Source: Blasia pusilla (Eukaryota > Marchantiophyta > Marchantiopsida > Blasiales). From it: DNA of 64,000 bases. How positions within the stretch are numbered: the first letter of the stretch is position 1; the number at the start of each line of letters is the position of its first letter. Shown one piece after another: positions 33,300 to 44,516 of the stretch. The stretch spans positions 29,264,001 to 29,328,000 of the forward strand of contig CM114271.1 in assembly GCA_050084515.1 (NCBI GenBank), written 5' to 3'. Position numbers and translations under genes: made by a program. The notes under the pieces were generated by a model. It was not told the DNA's origin, did not search any database, and worked only from the letters and a program-made list of their open reading frames with translations.

Positions 33300-33960
33300 A
33301 AGATAAGTGATACCTTCTTGCCATTTGTTTGAAAGAGAAGAGCAATGTTAACCTACCATATGAGCCTCAGACTTTGAGAAATAAACTTGATGGCCTAGGA
33401 AAAAAGTACAAGAGTTAGAAGTTCCAACTTCTAAGATGAAGTCAAGGTCATAGGTGCTAAGCCAAATGACTAGGAGTATTACCCTCAAATGCATATGATC
33501 AAGGGTTCTACATATATCTTAGTTTCTCACTTATAAGATCATTATTTGTTGATCTCGTAAAACTTAGTGAGGAGAATGAGGTATATATAGAATCTGATCC
33601 AACAAATGATCCATCAATACAATCACCAAAAGTGGAGCTAGTAGTAATGGATCGATGTAACATATCTATTAAAAGTTCAAATAAAATTCCATCAATCATT
33701 GAGAGTTCAAGAAGCAAAGCATGCTCTCAACTATACGTAGAAGGAAGACCAAAAAAAAAACAAGAAGTCTCGAGATATGAGTGAGATTAATTCTTCTCTA
33801 CAATGAATACGTTTATTCAAGTTTTCAAAGATACAAGTCACTAAGAAGAAGGCCCAACAAGAAGTTGGGACTTATGTCTTGAATACTTGAGGTTCAGCCC
33901 AAGGAGCTCGAGTTGGAAAAGAAGAAGCTCAATAGATCGTTGTCTTCTACTACAAATGCT
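33300..33960 (+). pseudogene. Possible Harbinger-associated Myb/SANT-type protein remnant
   Basis: Broken frames contain ETLRNKLDGLGKKYK and LGVLPSNAYDQGFYIYLS. These resemble the DNA-binding partner proteins of PIF/Harbinger transposons only loosely. The call depends on the adjacent Harbinger-like transposase remnant on the other strand and is weak. Confidence 0.3.
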
Positions 33961-34009
33961 AAAAATTGAGTAAGTAAATACTTTTTAAAATATATCTTAT
34001 CACTCAAGT

Positions 34010-34760
34010 AAGCATGTGTATCTTAGAATTTTTTGAAAAATTCCACTCTTATTGACTCACCTATGCTTCTTCTTCTCACGTCAATTGCTAATCGTGGAAG
34101 TGAATTGAGATCTCTGGCATTCAATCTTTCACTGACATTGCTTATATCATGTGGTAAGGGCTCTCCATGTAGGATACAAAAGTCATGCAAGAGTCACTTT
34201 AGATACACTTTCAAGGCTCATTGGATAATCTCTGAAATTTTTTTATCTACCTTTTAATTAAGTGGCCAAAAGTATTCTCTATAGTTACTATTGCCTTTAA
34301 TGTTTGTCGATCGAAGATGTTGTGCATTGGATCTCCTTCATGTGAATGTCGATGAAATTGCTTCAATAACCATGGTCAAAGTGGTTAGGCTATATCCTCA
34401 AGTACTATAGGGGGTATAACTTGCTCACCTCCATCTCCAAGTCGCAAAGTAATTTATGGTTGAGTAAGAGCTTGCTGATTTTCAATGCACTAAAAAATAT
34501 TGGATTGTCTTAAATATGCAGCATTGTGAGTGAAGCCCATGCAAGATTGTACAATGTTGGATCAACATCACAAACCCCTTGGAGAAGAAAATAATAGTTA
34601 GAATGGCGATTCCTATATTATTGAAGAAAGAATTTCATGGCACGTTTAATTCATCGATCAATGGCTCCTTTAATTTGTGAAATATCACATATATGTTGCT
34701 ATTTTCTCATTTGTTCTTTCATTTCATTAATATCTGGCCATCTCATCTATTCTAAGTATA
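34010..34760 (-). pseudogene. PIF/Harbinger-like transposase remnant
   Basis: Minus-strand fragments read WPDINEMKEQM, CDISQIKGAID (the GAIDGTH-type first catalytic block), RNRHSNYYFLLQGVCDVDP (the N-Y-S..LQ-V.D..G block) and, further on, HMKEIQC and LKGRWK-like pieces. The order and spacing fit the DDE nuclease of PIF/Harbinger transposons. Stops are frequent, so it is long dead. Confidence 0.55.
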
Positions 34761-35369
34761 GTTTATAGTTATTAGTGAGAATATATGGTATTTACAATTG
34801 AAGTATATTTGACAATAGTAGACCCAATACCAATTTGGACAATTTTGGTGAATTCAAACATTTCTGGATTTTGGACTCCTTCAATGATTTTGATTTCCTT
34901 GAAGTTGTGCTTCCAAGAAAAATGAAGACTTAAGTCCATTTAGATGTGAACCCTGAATCTTCCCCACAATAATAGGTCCACTCATCTTCTTTTGCAAGCA
35001 AACGAGTCTTTTTTTACAATGAGGGTCATAATAGGAAGATGAAATGTTCCAGAATCTTTTTGAAAATGTATATTTTGCAACTTTTTCTGGACATCTTGGT
35101 TGTATGATGGCTTGACATTGAGACAATGACAATTTTTCCATAACTATGCCAAATTGGCAAAGACCATCTTGCAATAAAAAATTCAAATATTTTCTCAGAT
35201 GTACTTGCGTGACTAGAGAGAAAAATAGTTTTTTCATTTGTGTGTCCTTCTAGTCATGTCCTCTAGTCAAGAAACATCTCAAACACCTCCATAAACGGAT
35301 TAGGACCACATCCCATGGATACCACAAATTGGAAACCTTGCTGAGACTAAACGTGTATTTTGATCCGAG

Positions 35370-35540
35370 CTCACCCTAGAGCCCGCTAGGTAGACCCGAT
35401 CTGAAACAGCCTGGATCTACGCGGCGGGCTTGGGTGCGGGCCGTGGGTTCTCGGGCCTGGACGGACATATCCATCCATAGAACAAACACGAGAACGAACA
35501 TAAGCCCGCAGACATGGACTTTGTCCATGTGCAACACTAT
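35370..35540. mobile_element. TIR-element fragment (same family as 32.25 and 61.08 kb)
   Basis: Contains GCGGGCTTGGGTGCGGGCC, then GACGGACATATCCATCCATA, and ends GACTTTGTCCATGTGCAAC. These match the right half of the 61.08-61.85 kb foldback element and the right end of the 32.25 kb element. The left half is missing. Confidence 0.5.
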
Positions 35541-35544
35541 TCGA

Positions 35545-35665
35545 GACAACCCTCACACGGAGACTCTCAAAACCTCAACCCACTCCACATAAACCCTTTA
35601 GGGTTACTCTCAGCTTACTATCTCGGCAACGTACTCAAGGTCCTAAAAGGATGATGATGATCCTT
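35545..35665 (-). mobile_element. Small gypsy fragment (leader/Gag border)
   Basis: CCTCACACGGAGACTCTC through AACCCTTTAGGGTTACTCTC and AAAGGATGATGATGATCCTT match 12.07-12.19 kb (copy B) and the flanks of the solo LTR in copy C. It is therefore a fifth gypsy fragment, lying right at the left border of the mitochondrial insertion. Confidence 0.6.
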
Positions 35666-35682
35666 GTGCATGATAAATGATT

Positions 35683-36019
35683 TTTTGATGAATAAATTCG
35701 AAAACCTGGTTTAGATATTGTTTTCATTTTTTTATTACACCTATTCCAGAAGAATGATACTTTAAGACTATTCTCAAGCTTAAATCGCTTCCTCGAGAGA
35801 ATCCGTGAATATAACCCTCATTGTACAAAATTCTACAAAAATCCCAACAAAGACGCTAAACGAAAACACGAGGCATAATTTTACAAGCGAGAAGAGCGGA
35901 CAAAGTTTTTTTTTTTTTTTCTCTTGCTTATTTTTTTGAAAGAGGAAAAATAAAGAACACGCTTTTGAGCTTTTTTGCGCATTTTTTATACTAGATAAAA
36001 GATTACTTAATGTATGCAT
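35683..36019 (-). pseudogene. rps8: Mitochondrial ribosomal protein S8, 3'-truncated (nuclear copy)
   Basis: Begins MHTLSNLLSSIKNAQ at 36019 and, after a frameshift, continues in other frames as LCWDFCRILYNEGYIHGFSR, then SLRIVLKYHSSGIGVIKKMK and PGFRIYS, at which point the mitochondrial sequence ends. The A/T runs near 35.90-35.95 kb, where long T tracts occur, are the likely site of the frame change. About 110 of the roughly 150 expected codons remain. Confidence 0.85.
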
Positions 36020-36562
36020 AAAAAAATATTTTTTTCGATTTTTTCCAACAAAGATTTTGACTTTGCGCCTCATGGGGCGTTTTATTTATTTTTTATTAAG
36101 AGACATATATCTAAATTGGTGGTTTCACCTCTCCTGGGGGTCGATAGCTTAAGCCCTTTTTTGTCCTGACGGCCCCCCAGGGCCCTTTGTTTTGTTGGAC
36201 AGTATTTTGGTTTTGTGGTGTTCGACAAAACAAAGTCCAGTGGCCCTAAAATTTATTTTTTTCAAATGCAGAGCACCTCTCCCTATAGTCTCGTGCCCTC
36301 CGGGCCACAAAGTGCGAGCACCTCTCCTTATAGTCATCTCGTGCCTTTGGCGGCCGAGGGTTCGGAAAAATATTTGTTTTTCACTCTATTCCTAATTCAA
36401 CTATTAGATTTTTTGTGTAGAAAGTTTAGCGTAGTAAACAAATTTTGAATCATAACAGAGAAAAAACGTATTTTATTCTCTGAGCGCCCGTATACTACGG
36501 CAAGGTTGAGGGGCAAGTAAAGACCTATGGGTACCTTGAAAAGCTAACCTTTGTTTTATTGG

Positions 36563-36748
36563 CTACCAACACGATTTGTTTATACCTATTAAAGAACCTT
36601 TAGAAGCTAGTTCACGAAAAACTATACGAGAAATGCGAAATAACTTATATACGGAACGAGGGCGCCCTGTGAAAATATACCGGTTTCTTACTTGTGTTTT
36701 GGAACTATTTCTTGGCAACTTAGAAAACTTGAAAAAATATTCATAACG
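36563..36748 (-). pseudogene. rps14: Mitochondrial rps14 exon 2 (nuclear copy)
   Basis: Sixty-one codons plus stop, open throughout: RYEYFFKFSKLPRNSSKTQ ... RPRSVYKLFRISRIVFREL ... GINKSCW. This is the well-conserved C-terminal two-thirds of mitochondrial uS14. The exon starts right after an intron ending in AC. With exon 1 the protein would be 99 residues, the usual length in bryophytes. Confidence 0.92.
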
Positions 36749-37651
36749 GTTACAGTAGACGTGGAATTTCCTCTGATGCCCCTGATTCAAAACCGTATGT
36801 GATAGTCTCCCATCATACGGCTCTTTGCACCCAGATTGAAAAATTATTACAACTTAAAGACACGTTGTGTCTCTCATCTTCAATTTTGAAGCATATATGT
36901 TGACTTTTTTTTCTCCTTTCGGATGCATGGACACTTTAGCATATCCCGATCATAACAACCGGGCAAAAATAATTTTTTTTCAACTTTTTGCCCTATCCTA
37001 ATCCTACACACCATAAGGTTAGCCCCCGCCTGAGTGTAAGCTCAGAGTGCGCAAGATTACACAGTTCCGAGATTCCATTCATCCTTTTGGATTGAGTCGT
37101 AAGGCTCCCGCTCTACGCCGGAGGCGCACTCAAAGAACGGGAAAGGGCAGAAAAATCCTTTCCCTTGGCCTCTGTCTAATATTCTAGACGCGGGGGGTCT
37201 CCTATATAATAGGAGTAGGAAGCAATACCACCCCCGCTTTCCTATTACGACGCTTTAGATGCTACGGCTCAGTAATTAGCCTTTGTAGGTAGAATAACCA
37301 CCCTCTAGTATTCACCCAGACAATACCCTTTGGGTATTTGTCACGTCCTTGCTAGAGATTATTCGTTCCCCACTTCCAAGGGGGCAAAACCCGCTTATCC
37401 CCGGGGGGGGCGGGGGAAGACTACGGAAAAGGCTTTACAATTTCCGGGTTCTTCATCCCTTTTCTACCCAGCTTCACACCTTTGGATGCCACTCCAAACG
37501 CATGTGGGTACGCTGTTACCCTGTTCTCAAGGGAGAAGGACTTTCACCTTCATGGAAACTCAGTTCACTCACTCCGCCATCCGAGTGCGGATGAATGCGG
37601 AATAGAGCGCATAGGCGTGACTCAACATCTTGACCTGTGAACAGGTCGCAC
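36749..37651 (-). other. Group II intron in rps14 after codon 38 (nucleotide 114), nuclear copy
   Basis: The intron runs 903 bases from GTGCGACC (consensus GTGYG 5' end) at 37651 to ...TGTAAC at 36749. It interrupts rps14 between Ile38 and Arg39. Domain V is intact at 36823-36791. No intron-encoded maturase is seen. The position equals nucleotide 114 of the coding sequence, the known bryophyte mitochondrial intron site rps14i114. Confidence 0.9.
36791..36823 (-). other. Group II intron domain V
   Basis: Begins GAGCCGTAT with the catalytic AGC, forms an 8-bp lower stem with ATACGGTT, a 2-base AC bulge on the 3' side, a 5-bp upper stem and a GAGA (GNRA) tetraloop. All signature elements of a catalytic domain V are present despite nuclear residence. 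Confidence 0.92.
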
Positions 37652-37764
37652 TATCTTATTAGGAAGATTTCTATCTTGACAAATGGCTTTATAATGCATT
37701 CGTTTTAATTCATATTTAGCCACAAGCAATCACGTTTGTGATCTCGTATAATTTGCTTTGACAT
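37652..37764 (-). pseudogene. rps14: Mitochondrial rps14 exon 1, one base deleted (nuclear copy)
   Basis: Starts ATG at 37764 and encodes MSKQIIRDHKR, then frameshifts. If one missing base after CGT is allowed for, it continues RLLVAKYELKRMHYKAICQD and RNLPNKI. The exon is 113 bases instead of 114. The single deletion inactivates the gene, which is good evidence for a nuclear relic. Confidence 0.92.
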
Positions 37765-37768
37765 ATGA

Positions 37769-38310
37769 CTAAACCTCTTTTGCAAAAAGCCACTCCACAA
37801 AATTGATCTCATCTTGTGTGTTGGCTGAAGTGACAATAGTTACATCAAACCTCGAATATGCTCAAAAATCTCAAAATGATCTTGTATTTCCGAAATAATC
37901 GTGAATAACGACGTTGCCATTGATAATTGAATGGAGTTTTTTTGTATTTTGATTTGGATAATCGTAAAAAGATATTATCGTAACAAGTTTTTCCAAGAAA
38001 TTATACATGATATGCCCTCGTAGAGTGCTTCGTGCTAGGTAAGTTACATATCCCTGTGTCTCTCTTGGACTCTGATTTAATACAAATTTATTGAATCAAA
38101 CGACTTTCTGTCGAACCTCTACTTCTTGTCTATATGAATTTTTGACCACAAACAATTTCCATAGCTAATTTAACATTCTTTATGAAATTTGAGGGTGCCT
38201 TTGGAACTACTATTATTTTACACAACTGGGAACTTCCATTATGTTTTCATAATTAATTTTTAGCAAAACATCCGGACGTATTACCGATTGTAATGAAACT
38301 CAAGTCTATT
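37769..38310 (-). pseudogene. rpl5: Mitochondrial ribosomal protein L5 (nuclear copy)
   Basis: Pieces in changing frames: [73 protein letters not shown] and SANTQDEINFVEWLFAKEV before the stop at 37769. These are characteristic of plant mitochondrial uL5. Several in-frame stops and frameshifts are present. The stop is four bases from the rps14 start, the expected mitochondrial gene spacing. Confidence 0.88.
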
Positions 38311-38534
38311 TCTATTTGGAGAGAACGTAATTTGATTTGGCCTTTTTTATTGAAATTAAAGCATCAAGGACATCGAAAACCAATGTAAGCCCAATTGTTT
38401 ATTGGGAGGGGCCAGATCATCAACTCACCCCGATGGATATAGAGAAAGTAATCTTGATTGCATAATGCGACCACGCACCTAGAGATTCTACCTACTTCAT
38501 CGCGCGCAAAGAATGAGCTTCGGATCGGCCCCTT

Positions 38535-38850
38535 TTAAAGTCTTAAATGACGGGCGACTTCTTTAATGGAGAGTCCAAATAACGTATTTTCTGAAAGGTA
38601 ACATTTCAAAGATATTTTTAGCATTTTTATCCACGCCATCATTAATTCATTAAAAATTATGACCAGCGAAAAAACTTTATCGGTTTCTAACCATGGAAAA
38701 GTGCTAAAGCCCACCCGCGCCAACTTGTTGAAGTCAGTTGGACAAACTGACCGTAATCCGGCACAAAAGATAGAAAGATTTACAAGCCCTTCAATCGTAA
38801 AGCGCTCTTCCTCGGCGTGCCCTTTGGGGCAACCAGGATTTTTAGTATAA
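38535..38850 (-). pseudogene. Unidentified mitochondrial-type frame
   Basis: A minus-strand frame open for over 100 codons, including KLARVGFSTFPWLETDKVF and NELMMAWIKMLKISLKCYL, ending at 38535. It lies inside the mitochondrial insertion, where rpl16 would be expected in a collinear cluster, but it does not look like rpl16 to me. I do not recognise it. It may be an intergenic frame. Confidence 0.3.
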
Positions 38851-40543
38851 GGTGAAAGATGCTTGCCAATAGTGTGACTTTATAGTAAAGGTAATATCCT
38901 TTTCAAGAGTAACAACGAATTAGCAAAATAGGGTTACTATTGACGGTTCATTAGAAGAAAACAAGTTGTCTTTTTGCAAAGAGTTTTTAAAATGTATCAT
39001 CTTTTTTCTCTTTTTTTTCTTTTGATAAAAAAATTATTTATTTATTTATTTGCGACGGGCCATGGATGATTAGCTCAGATTAGCTCGGAAAGATCGCAAC
39101 CACCTGCAAAATGTATTTTTTTTTCGAAAGTTACGGATGTTTAGAGGAGCGGGAGATCTTGAAATAAGGTCTCCCACTATGAGAAATTAGAAAGAAGTAA
39201 CCACCGTTGTTCCAATTTAGACAGGATAATTCGGAAAGAACTACGCCAAGGTACATATAACAATGGTATCAAGATCTTATTATACTTTGAGTACGTAAGG
39301 TACCGATCAAAAAGATACAAGGACAAACGTTTTTAGTTTCGGGTATTTTAACTTTGAAGATTGCTCTTCTAATCTCCTTGAAGTCCCTAATGATAATTTG
39401 TAAGGTTAGCAAAATAACTAGTAAGATGCAAAAGAAGACGGTGATCTTCAATCGAATATGATGGAAGGGACCAATTTGGGCTAGGAGCCCCATATATTGG
39501 GCTCACTGGGGTTTCATACTATTTTTCCAATGATTCACAACAACTTCTAGCCCTTGTGTTGGGGTGACGTCTCCCAAATAAAATCCTTGGGTTAAATAGG
39601 ATAGTTGTCCCCAAATGCGGGGTCTCCAGAAGGTTCAAGGGCTACCCTCCATTCCTGGCAGCGATGAACCGCTTTAAGTAATTGTGTTTTGTATTCATAC
39701 ATGGCAGTTTTGTATTAAAAATTTTTGCTTTCGCCTCAAATTCAAGAAATTTTGTTTTTTGTGATGGATTGATTTGCTTTGGATTCCTCCTCAATTCCCA
39801 AGATTTTATTGGTTGTCTCGGCACCGCTTTTACCTAAGATATGGCAACCCCGTGAACATAGCAAAGCAAGGTGCTCCTACTATCGTGGTCGATGTCAAAC
39901 CCTTGCAATATCAAATCATATTAATCAGAGAAGAAACCCGCACTTTGTTTTGTCGACACCACAAAACCAAAATATTTAAAAACAAGGCCCCGAAAGGGGC
40001 CGTCGAATAATAAAACCCAGATAATAAAATAAAAAAGCGCCATTGAGCATATACATAAGGATGATATAACATAAAAACATCTTGATTGTAGGTATAGCAC
40101 AAGATCGAGGGAGAGGTGCATAGCACTCGGCGAGAAAAGAGCTTCGGAATGCCACTTTTGTCTTGAGGGCGGACTTCTTTAATAGAGCTAAATAATTAAT
40201 GTTTTTACAGGCTAATTTTTACTTTTTGCCATTTATTTATTTTTGACCAAAAAACTTTATCGACAAAAGTAATACTTGTTGAGAGAGGCAATCCATTTCA
40301 AATAAGAACCTTCAACACGTAGCAAAACCTTCAGCAGATATTGTGTTTTTTACAGTCTGTCGCTTTTAACCACTGGGAGGCCACTTCCCTAAAATTTTAA
40401 GTTTACAAGTTTTAACCACTTTCCGGTGCCACGGGACTCTGGTGAAAAATAGGTCAATCCACGCTGTAACGTTGTTCCTTTAGACTAATTAAACAAGTAG
40501 CAGGATTACCGTTGGTATATATTATTATTATTGTGCACTTTAC

Positions 40544-40616
40544 GCATTCTACAGGATTTGAACCTGTGACCTTCAACTTAGAAGGTTGTTGCTCTATCCA
40601 ACTGAGCTAAGAATGC
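40544..40616 (-). tRNA. trnR-UCU: tRNA-Arg(UCU), mitochondrial type, nuclear copy
   Basis: Seventy-three bases fold as a tRNA: 7-bp acceptor stem GCATTCT/AGAATGC, D stem GCTC/GAGC, anticodon loop CTTCTAA with anticodon TCT, and T arm ACAGG-TTCAAAT-CCTGT. No encoded CCA. The anticodon stem closes with an A-A mismatch. The sequence type is mitochondrial, and its location inside the NUMT supports that. Confidence 0.92.
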
Positions 40617-42250
40617 AGTACATTACTAACCACTTCGCAAAAAAAGAGTGAATTCTATTCTGGAGAAGCTTTCTTCTCTCCCGCTTTATTCGCATCGCGA
40701 ATGAAGGTTGAAAGAGAAAGGGTCGAATAGAATAAAACGAACAAAAATATATATATTTTTTTTTGCTTTGCGTTTTCTTGGTTTTGATCAAGTTCAACAC
40801 ACGACGAAATATAATGCATTTTGTATTAAAAACAATTCTGGAGGAAATTCTAATTCGTGTTTTTTGTATATTGATTTGCTTTAGTTTTACATAGTTTACG
40901 TGTTATTGGTTCTCAGAAGCCTAAGATGGCCCCGGGGCGTGGCGCAGAGTGCGGCATAACGGATAGCATATAGGACTTGTTATATCATATAGAATACACG
41001 AAACTGAAGTTTCGTATACATATAAATATTTAAAAATAGCATATACATATACAAAAACTTCAGTTTCGTATATATATATATATAACTTCAAATAGCATAT
41101 ACAGAAACTTCTACAGAAACTTCAGTTTCATTTATAGAATCGTTTTTCACATTCGTTGTCGAGGTGCAAGTTGAAAGAATTTATGGAAAGAAGCCGCTGA
41201 AGTTACTATCTAGTTGCAGCAGTCATAGGCTTTTATGCGCTAATCCGCGTTTATTATACCTATGTGATTACCCTCAAATTTTGTTTGAAAGTTATTCATT
41301 TCTTCGGAGTGCCAAAGTTAGGCCGCGTATTGTACACGTTTATGTTTTTCTTTTCTTACGCGGAACGACAGCGCGTACTGGACCTTTCTGAGCCTTTCAT
41401 TTATTTATGGATAGTCTGCGTATTTTGCAGTTGATACGTTCTAGGCTTAATTATAGCCTTTGCCGTTCTTTTGAGGTTTTCAATGATAAAGCAATTTGTA
41501 GAACACTTTGTAGATCGGGGTTATGTGACAACTCACATCGGCGATCATCCAGCAGCCACAAATGTCGTGCTGCCGGCTTTAAGCGTTGTATTATTTGATA
41601 GAGGACTCGACTAGGGGCAGGCCATCAAGAACAAGATGGATGCAGCCAATTATATCGAGTCGATGAAATCGTCCAATAAGGAACCAGACCCGAAGCAAAT
41701 AAAATATTTTTACAACAACGGCTTTCTCTATAAGATGCTATTTGGAGATAAAAATAATTTGAAACGGAATTAAAAGATAATGGAAGAAGGAAGAATGGAG
41801 CTCGGCGCTTTCTTTCTTTTGGACTTGAGTGATCACCAAAAAATTAAAACTTGATCACCAGGTGAAGTGGCCGGAAACTCTAGTAGGACCCAATGTAAGA
41901 CCAAGGACTAGGACCTAACCGACGTTTCCATGGGGACGCGCTCTTAATCTCTCCTTTTATTTTAAAATTCTTGGTCCTTATCCCCTTGCTCTCTTCAGAA
42001 CATCTCTCATATTTCCTCAAAATTGAACTCTTGATTTAAAATTTCAAAAAGTACCTTAAAAATATTAGAAAAAAGATAGACCTACGTGATTGGTTTTAGT
42101 TTGACTAGAAAAGGGATACATTGATAACATTTTCTCCAAAAGAATCCTTTCTCTATATTAATTTTCACTTTTCTTTTAATGAATTTAATCTAAAGGACAC
42201 ATTATACAATAAATTATAAAAATAGGGAAGAGAAAATGTGCATAAACATA

Positions 42251-42364
42251 GATAATGACTCAAACTTAAGGCATAAAAAATTATTTTAGCAATGCCTCTT
42301 CTTCCAAAAAATCATTATGATAATGACTCAAACTTAAGGCATAAAAAATTATTTTAGCAATGCC
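42251..42364. repeat. Exact 46-bp direct duplication, 22-bp spacer
   Basis: The block starting GATAATGACTCAAACTTAAG at 42251 is repeated identically at 42319. Perfect identity suggests a recent local duplication. Confidence 0.95.
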
Positions 42365-42469
42365 AAAAAAATCTAGGGAACGTCTGCAATAGATGTTTTC
42401 AAGCATTGTTTCATAATCACAGTTTTTTAATAGTGAGGAGATCTTTGAAGGTTGTCAAGGTTCCAAGAG

Positions 42470-42747
42470 AATGGACTTGTCTGTCCATGGGATGGACTTG
42501 TCTAGAAAATTTTGGACATGCCATTCCACACCCATAGTTGCACAAAAACAGACATGCACGTACAAGCCTAGACATGTCCATGAACATTGACTGCAAGAGT
42601 TGGGATTCACACTTTATAGTTCATGATGGAATCCAAGGCAAGTTAGAGCCCACATGGACAAGTCTTTTCATAGGACAGATGTAAGCCCATAGACATAGAC
42701 ATATCCGCGGACACAGACTGTATCCACATGCAACCTTGCCCACATCG
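42470..42747. mobile_element. TIR-element family member, degenerate
   Basis: Contains GGACTTGTCTGTCCATGGGA, GTTGCACAAAAACAGACATG, ATAGGACAGATG and, at the end, GACACAGACTGTATCCACA followed by TGCAACC. The right end matches that of the 32.25 kb element. A second partial end is at 42955-43030 (GGACTTTATCCGCGTGCAAT). Confidence 0.55.
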
Positions 42748-44516
42748 TGCCCAAGTTGATCCGCATTCGGCCCGCGTTTGGCTTTTGTTTTGTCCATATG
42801 GGTGAGATGTGGGACGAACGCGAGCGGGATGCAAGTCCGTATGCCAGATGTAAAGGATGTAAGTAAATTTAAAAAAGAAAAAAAGAAATTCAAAATCAAA
42901 TAAGATAATGACCGCATGTATATAGGGTGTAGGTGTTCCCCTCTCTCAATATCCATCCCTTTTGCACGAACATATCCATGCCTAAGACAACCATAAGTTT
43001 ATAGACACGGACTTTATCCGCGTGCAATCCTAAAGATCATGAAATAATATTTTAAAGAACAAAAAAACCTGATTTTTTGGAGAACCTCACTTTCTCTTAA
43101 ATAATGAATTTCATACCAAATTTTACCCTTGATTCCATGCATAGAATTGACATTACCTTATGAAGAGCTAATATTTTAGGGGGGAATTTCATCCAATTTT
43201 GGGAACTCCTATATTTTTCTTTAGAACGTAATTTTTGGCATCTAAATTTTAAACTTTCTAAAACAAGTCCAAAAGTGATCGGTGGCATGGCAAAATTCTC
43301 CTTTGGTTGTAGCTTGTGTCTTTCTTTCATGTATCTTACAAACATTCCAACATGGAAGACGAATAGGAAACGAGGACAAATAAGTTATTGAGATTTTCCT
43401 TTACACATTTCTCACTTTACTTTTTTGTTAGTGGATCTCAAACTTCTATCCACAATGAAAGTAAAAGATTAATTGTTTCATCCCTACTCTCATGAAATGA
43501 TTTTAAGAGGAAGGTTTTACCGAATTCAAGTCTCTAAAAAATTCACTACATATTCCACGAATGAGGTATATAAGGCCTACTTCTGAAGTTAATATACATG
43601 TCAACAATTTCTAATTGTATTTTAAAATTTATTGGCTTTTTCTTGTTGACTAATCATGGTTCAAACTATTTTGTACATGTTATATGTCAAATTTTGAATT
43701 TAACTTTGATGTGGACAAGTTCTCTCAAAAGAAAAGTTGTTGGAAATTAAAGAGATTTTTCCATTGTTTGTGTCATGGTATTCAAGAAACTGAGCCTATT
43801 TCAAAATATGTGATAACTAGTGTGAATCACATACCATGCACGCAAGACCAACAATCACGTATATTCATGCTGCCCAAAAAATTATTATTTTTCCTTTCTG
43901 TGTGAGTTTAACTTAGCACTATTTATTTTTTCTTGTTGCCCTATTGCGAGATGTTTGCAATCACGAAGCCATCCTCTCTTAATAGGAAAGATTCATGAAT
44001 CATGACCATATTATTGTTAAGAGATTTGTCTATTTTACTTGGACGAGTATGTGTACTTACAACTATTGTCAACTAATAGTAGCATGAGCTATGCATAAAG
44101 CAAAGAATGATATTGCCCATAACAATTATCTCATTTCATTTACTATGGAAATATATTCTTGTTTCCCTTTGGCTTAGCCTTACACTCCAAGTCAAGTAGA
44201 GACTCTCTTCCAAATAAAAAATCTTTCCTCTCTTAAATTTATAGAAAATATGAATACAAGGCCTTACCATAATTAATTGAAAAGATTCAAACCATGTTAA
44301 TTTTTTTCTGAAGGGATTTAACAATTATTGGGTCACAAAAAATTCATTTGCATAATGCAATTATACCAAAATACGATATTTAAATTCGTTACTTGATCAA
44401 TTTTGAACATGATTGATGGAACATTGTCACATAGAGTATACTTGAATTTATGCTAGGCTTAATGACTAATATCTTTAAACTCATATGGTGGCATAAATTC
44501 AAGTAAATCTTCTAAT

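Larger units (their letters stand above)
35683..41130 (-). other. Nuclear copy of mitochondrial DNA (NUMT)
   Basis: Minus strand, high to low: trnR-UCU (40.6 kb), unassigned mitochondrial-type sequence with frames showing membrane segments, rpl5 (38.31-37.77 kb), rps14 exon 1, its group II intron, exon 2, spacer, and rps8 (from 36.02 kb) truncated at 35683. The order rpl5-rps14-rps8 and the 4-base rpl5-rps14 spacing are those of the bryophyte mitochondrial ribosomal-protein cluster. Single-base deletions in rps14 and rps8 show it is not functional mitochondrial DNA; an assembly of real mitochondrial DNA is unlikely given retrotransposons on both sides. The right border is uncertain. Repeated AAACTTCAGTTTC words at 41.0-41.13 kb may be the last mitochondrial part. 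Confidence 0.85.
41130..44450. other. No gene recognised; AT-rich with short repeats and TIR-element pieces
   Basis: Short frames at 41164-41598 may be further mitochondrial-derived DNA but are not identified. A 46-base block is duplicated exactly at 42251-42296 and 42319-42364. TIR-family pieces lie at 42.47-42.75 and 42.95-43.03 kb. The rest is AT-rich without motifs. Confidence 0.45.

Noticed and set aside
34881-35237. A 118-codon minus-strand frame (MKKLFFSLVTQVHLRKYL...)
   Set aside because: Looks protein-like but I recognise no domain or family, and the surrounding DNA is transposon debris; not listed as a gene.
40544-40616. Plastid or cytosolic origin of the tRNA-Arg
   Set aside because: The sequence and its position inside a segment with mitochondrial rpl5, rps14 and rps8 favour mitochondrial origin.
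43097-43345. An 82-codon Lys/Phe-rich frame
   Set aside because: AT-rich region where such frames arise by chance; no motif.
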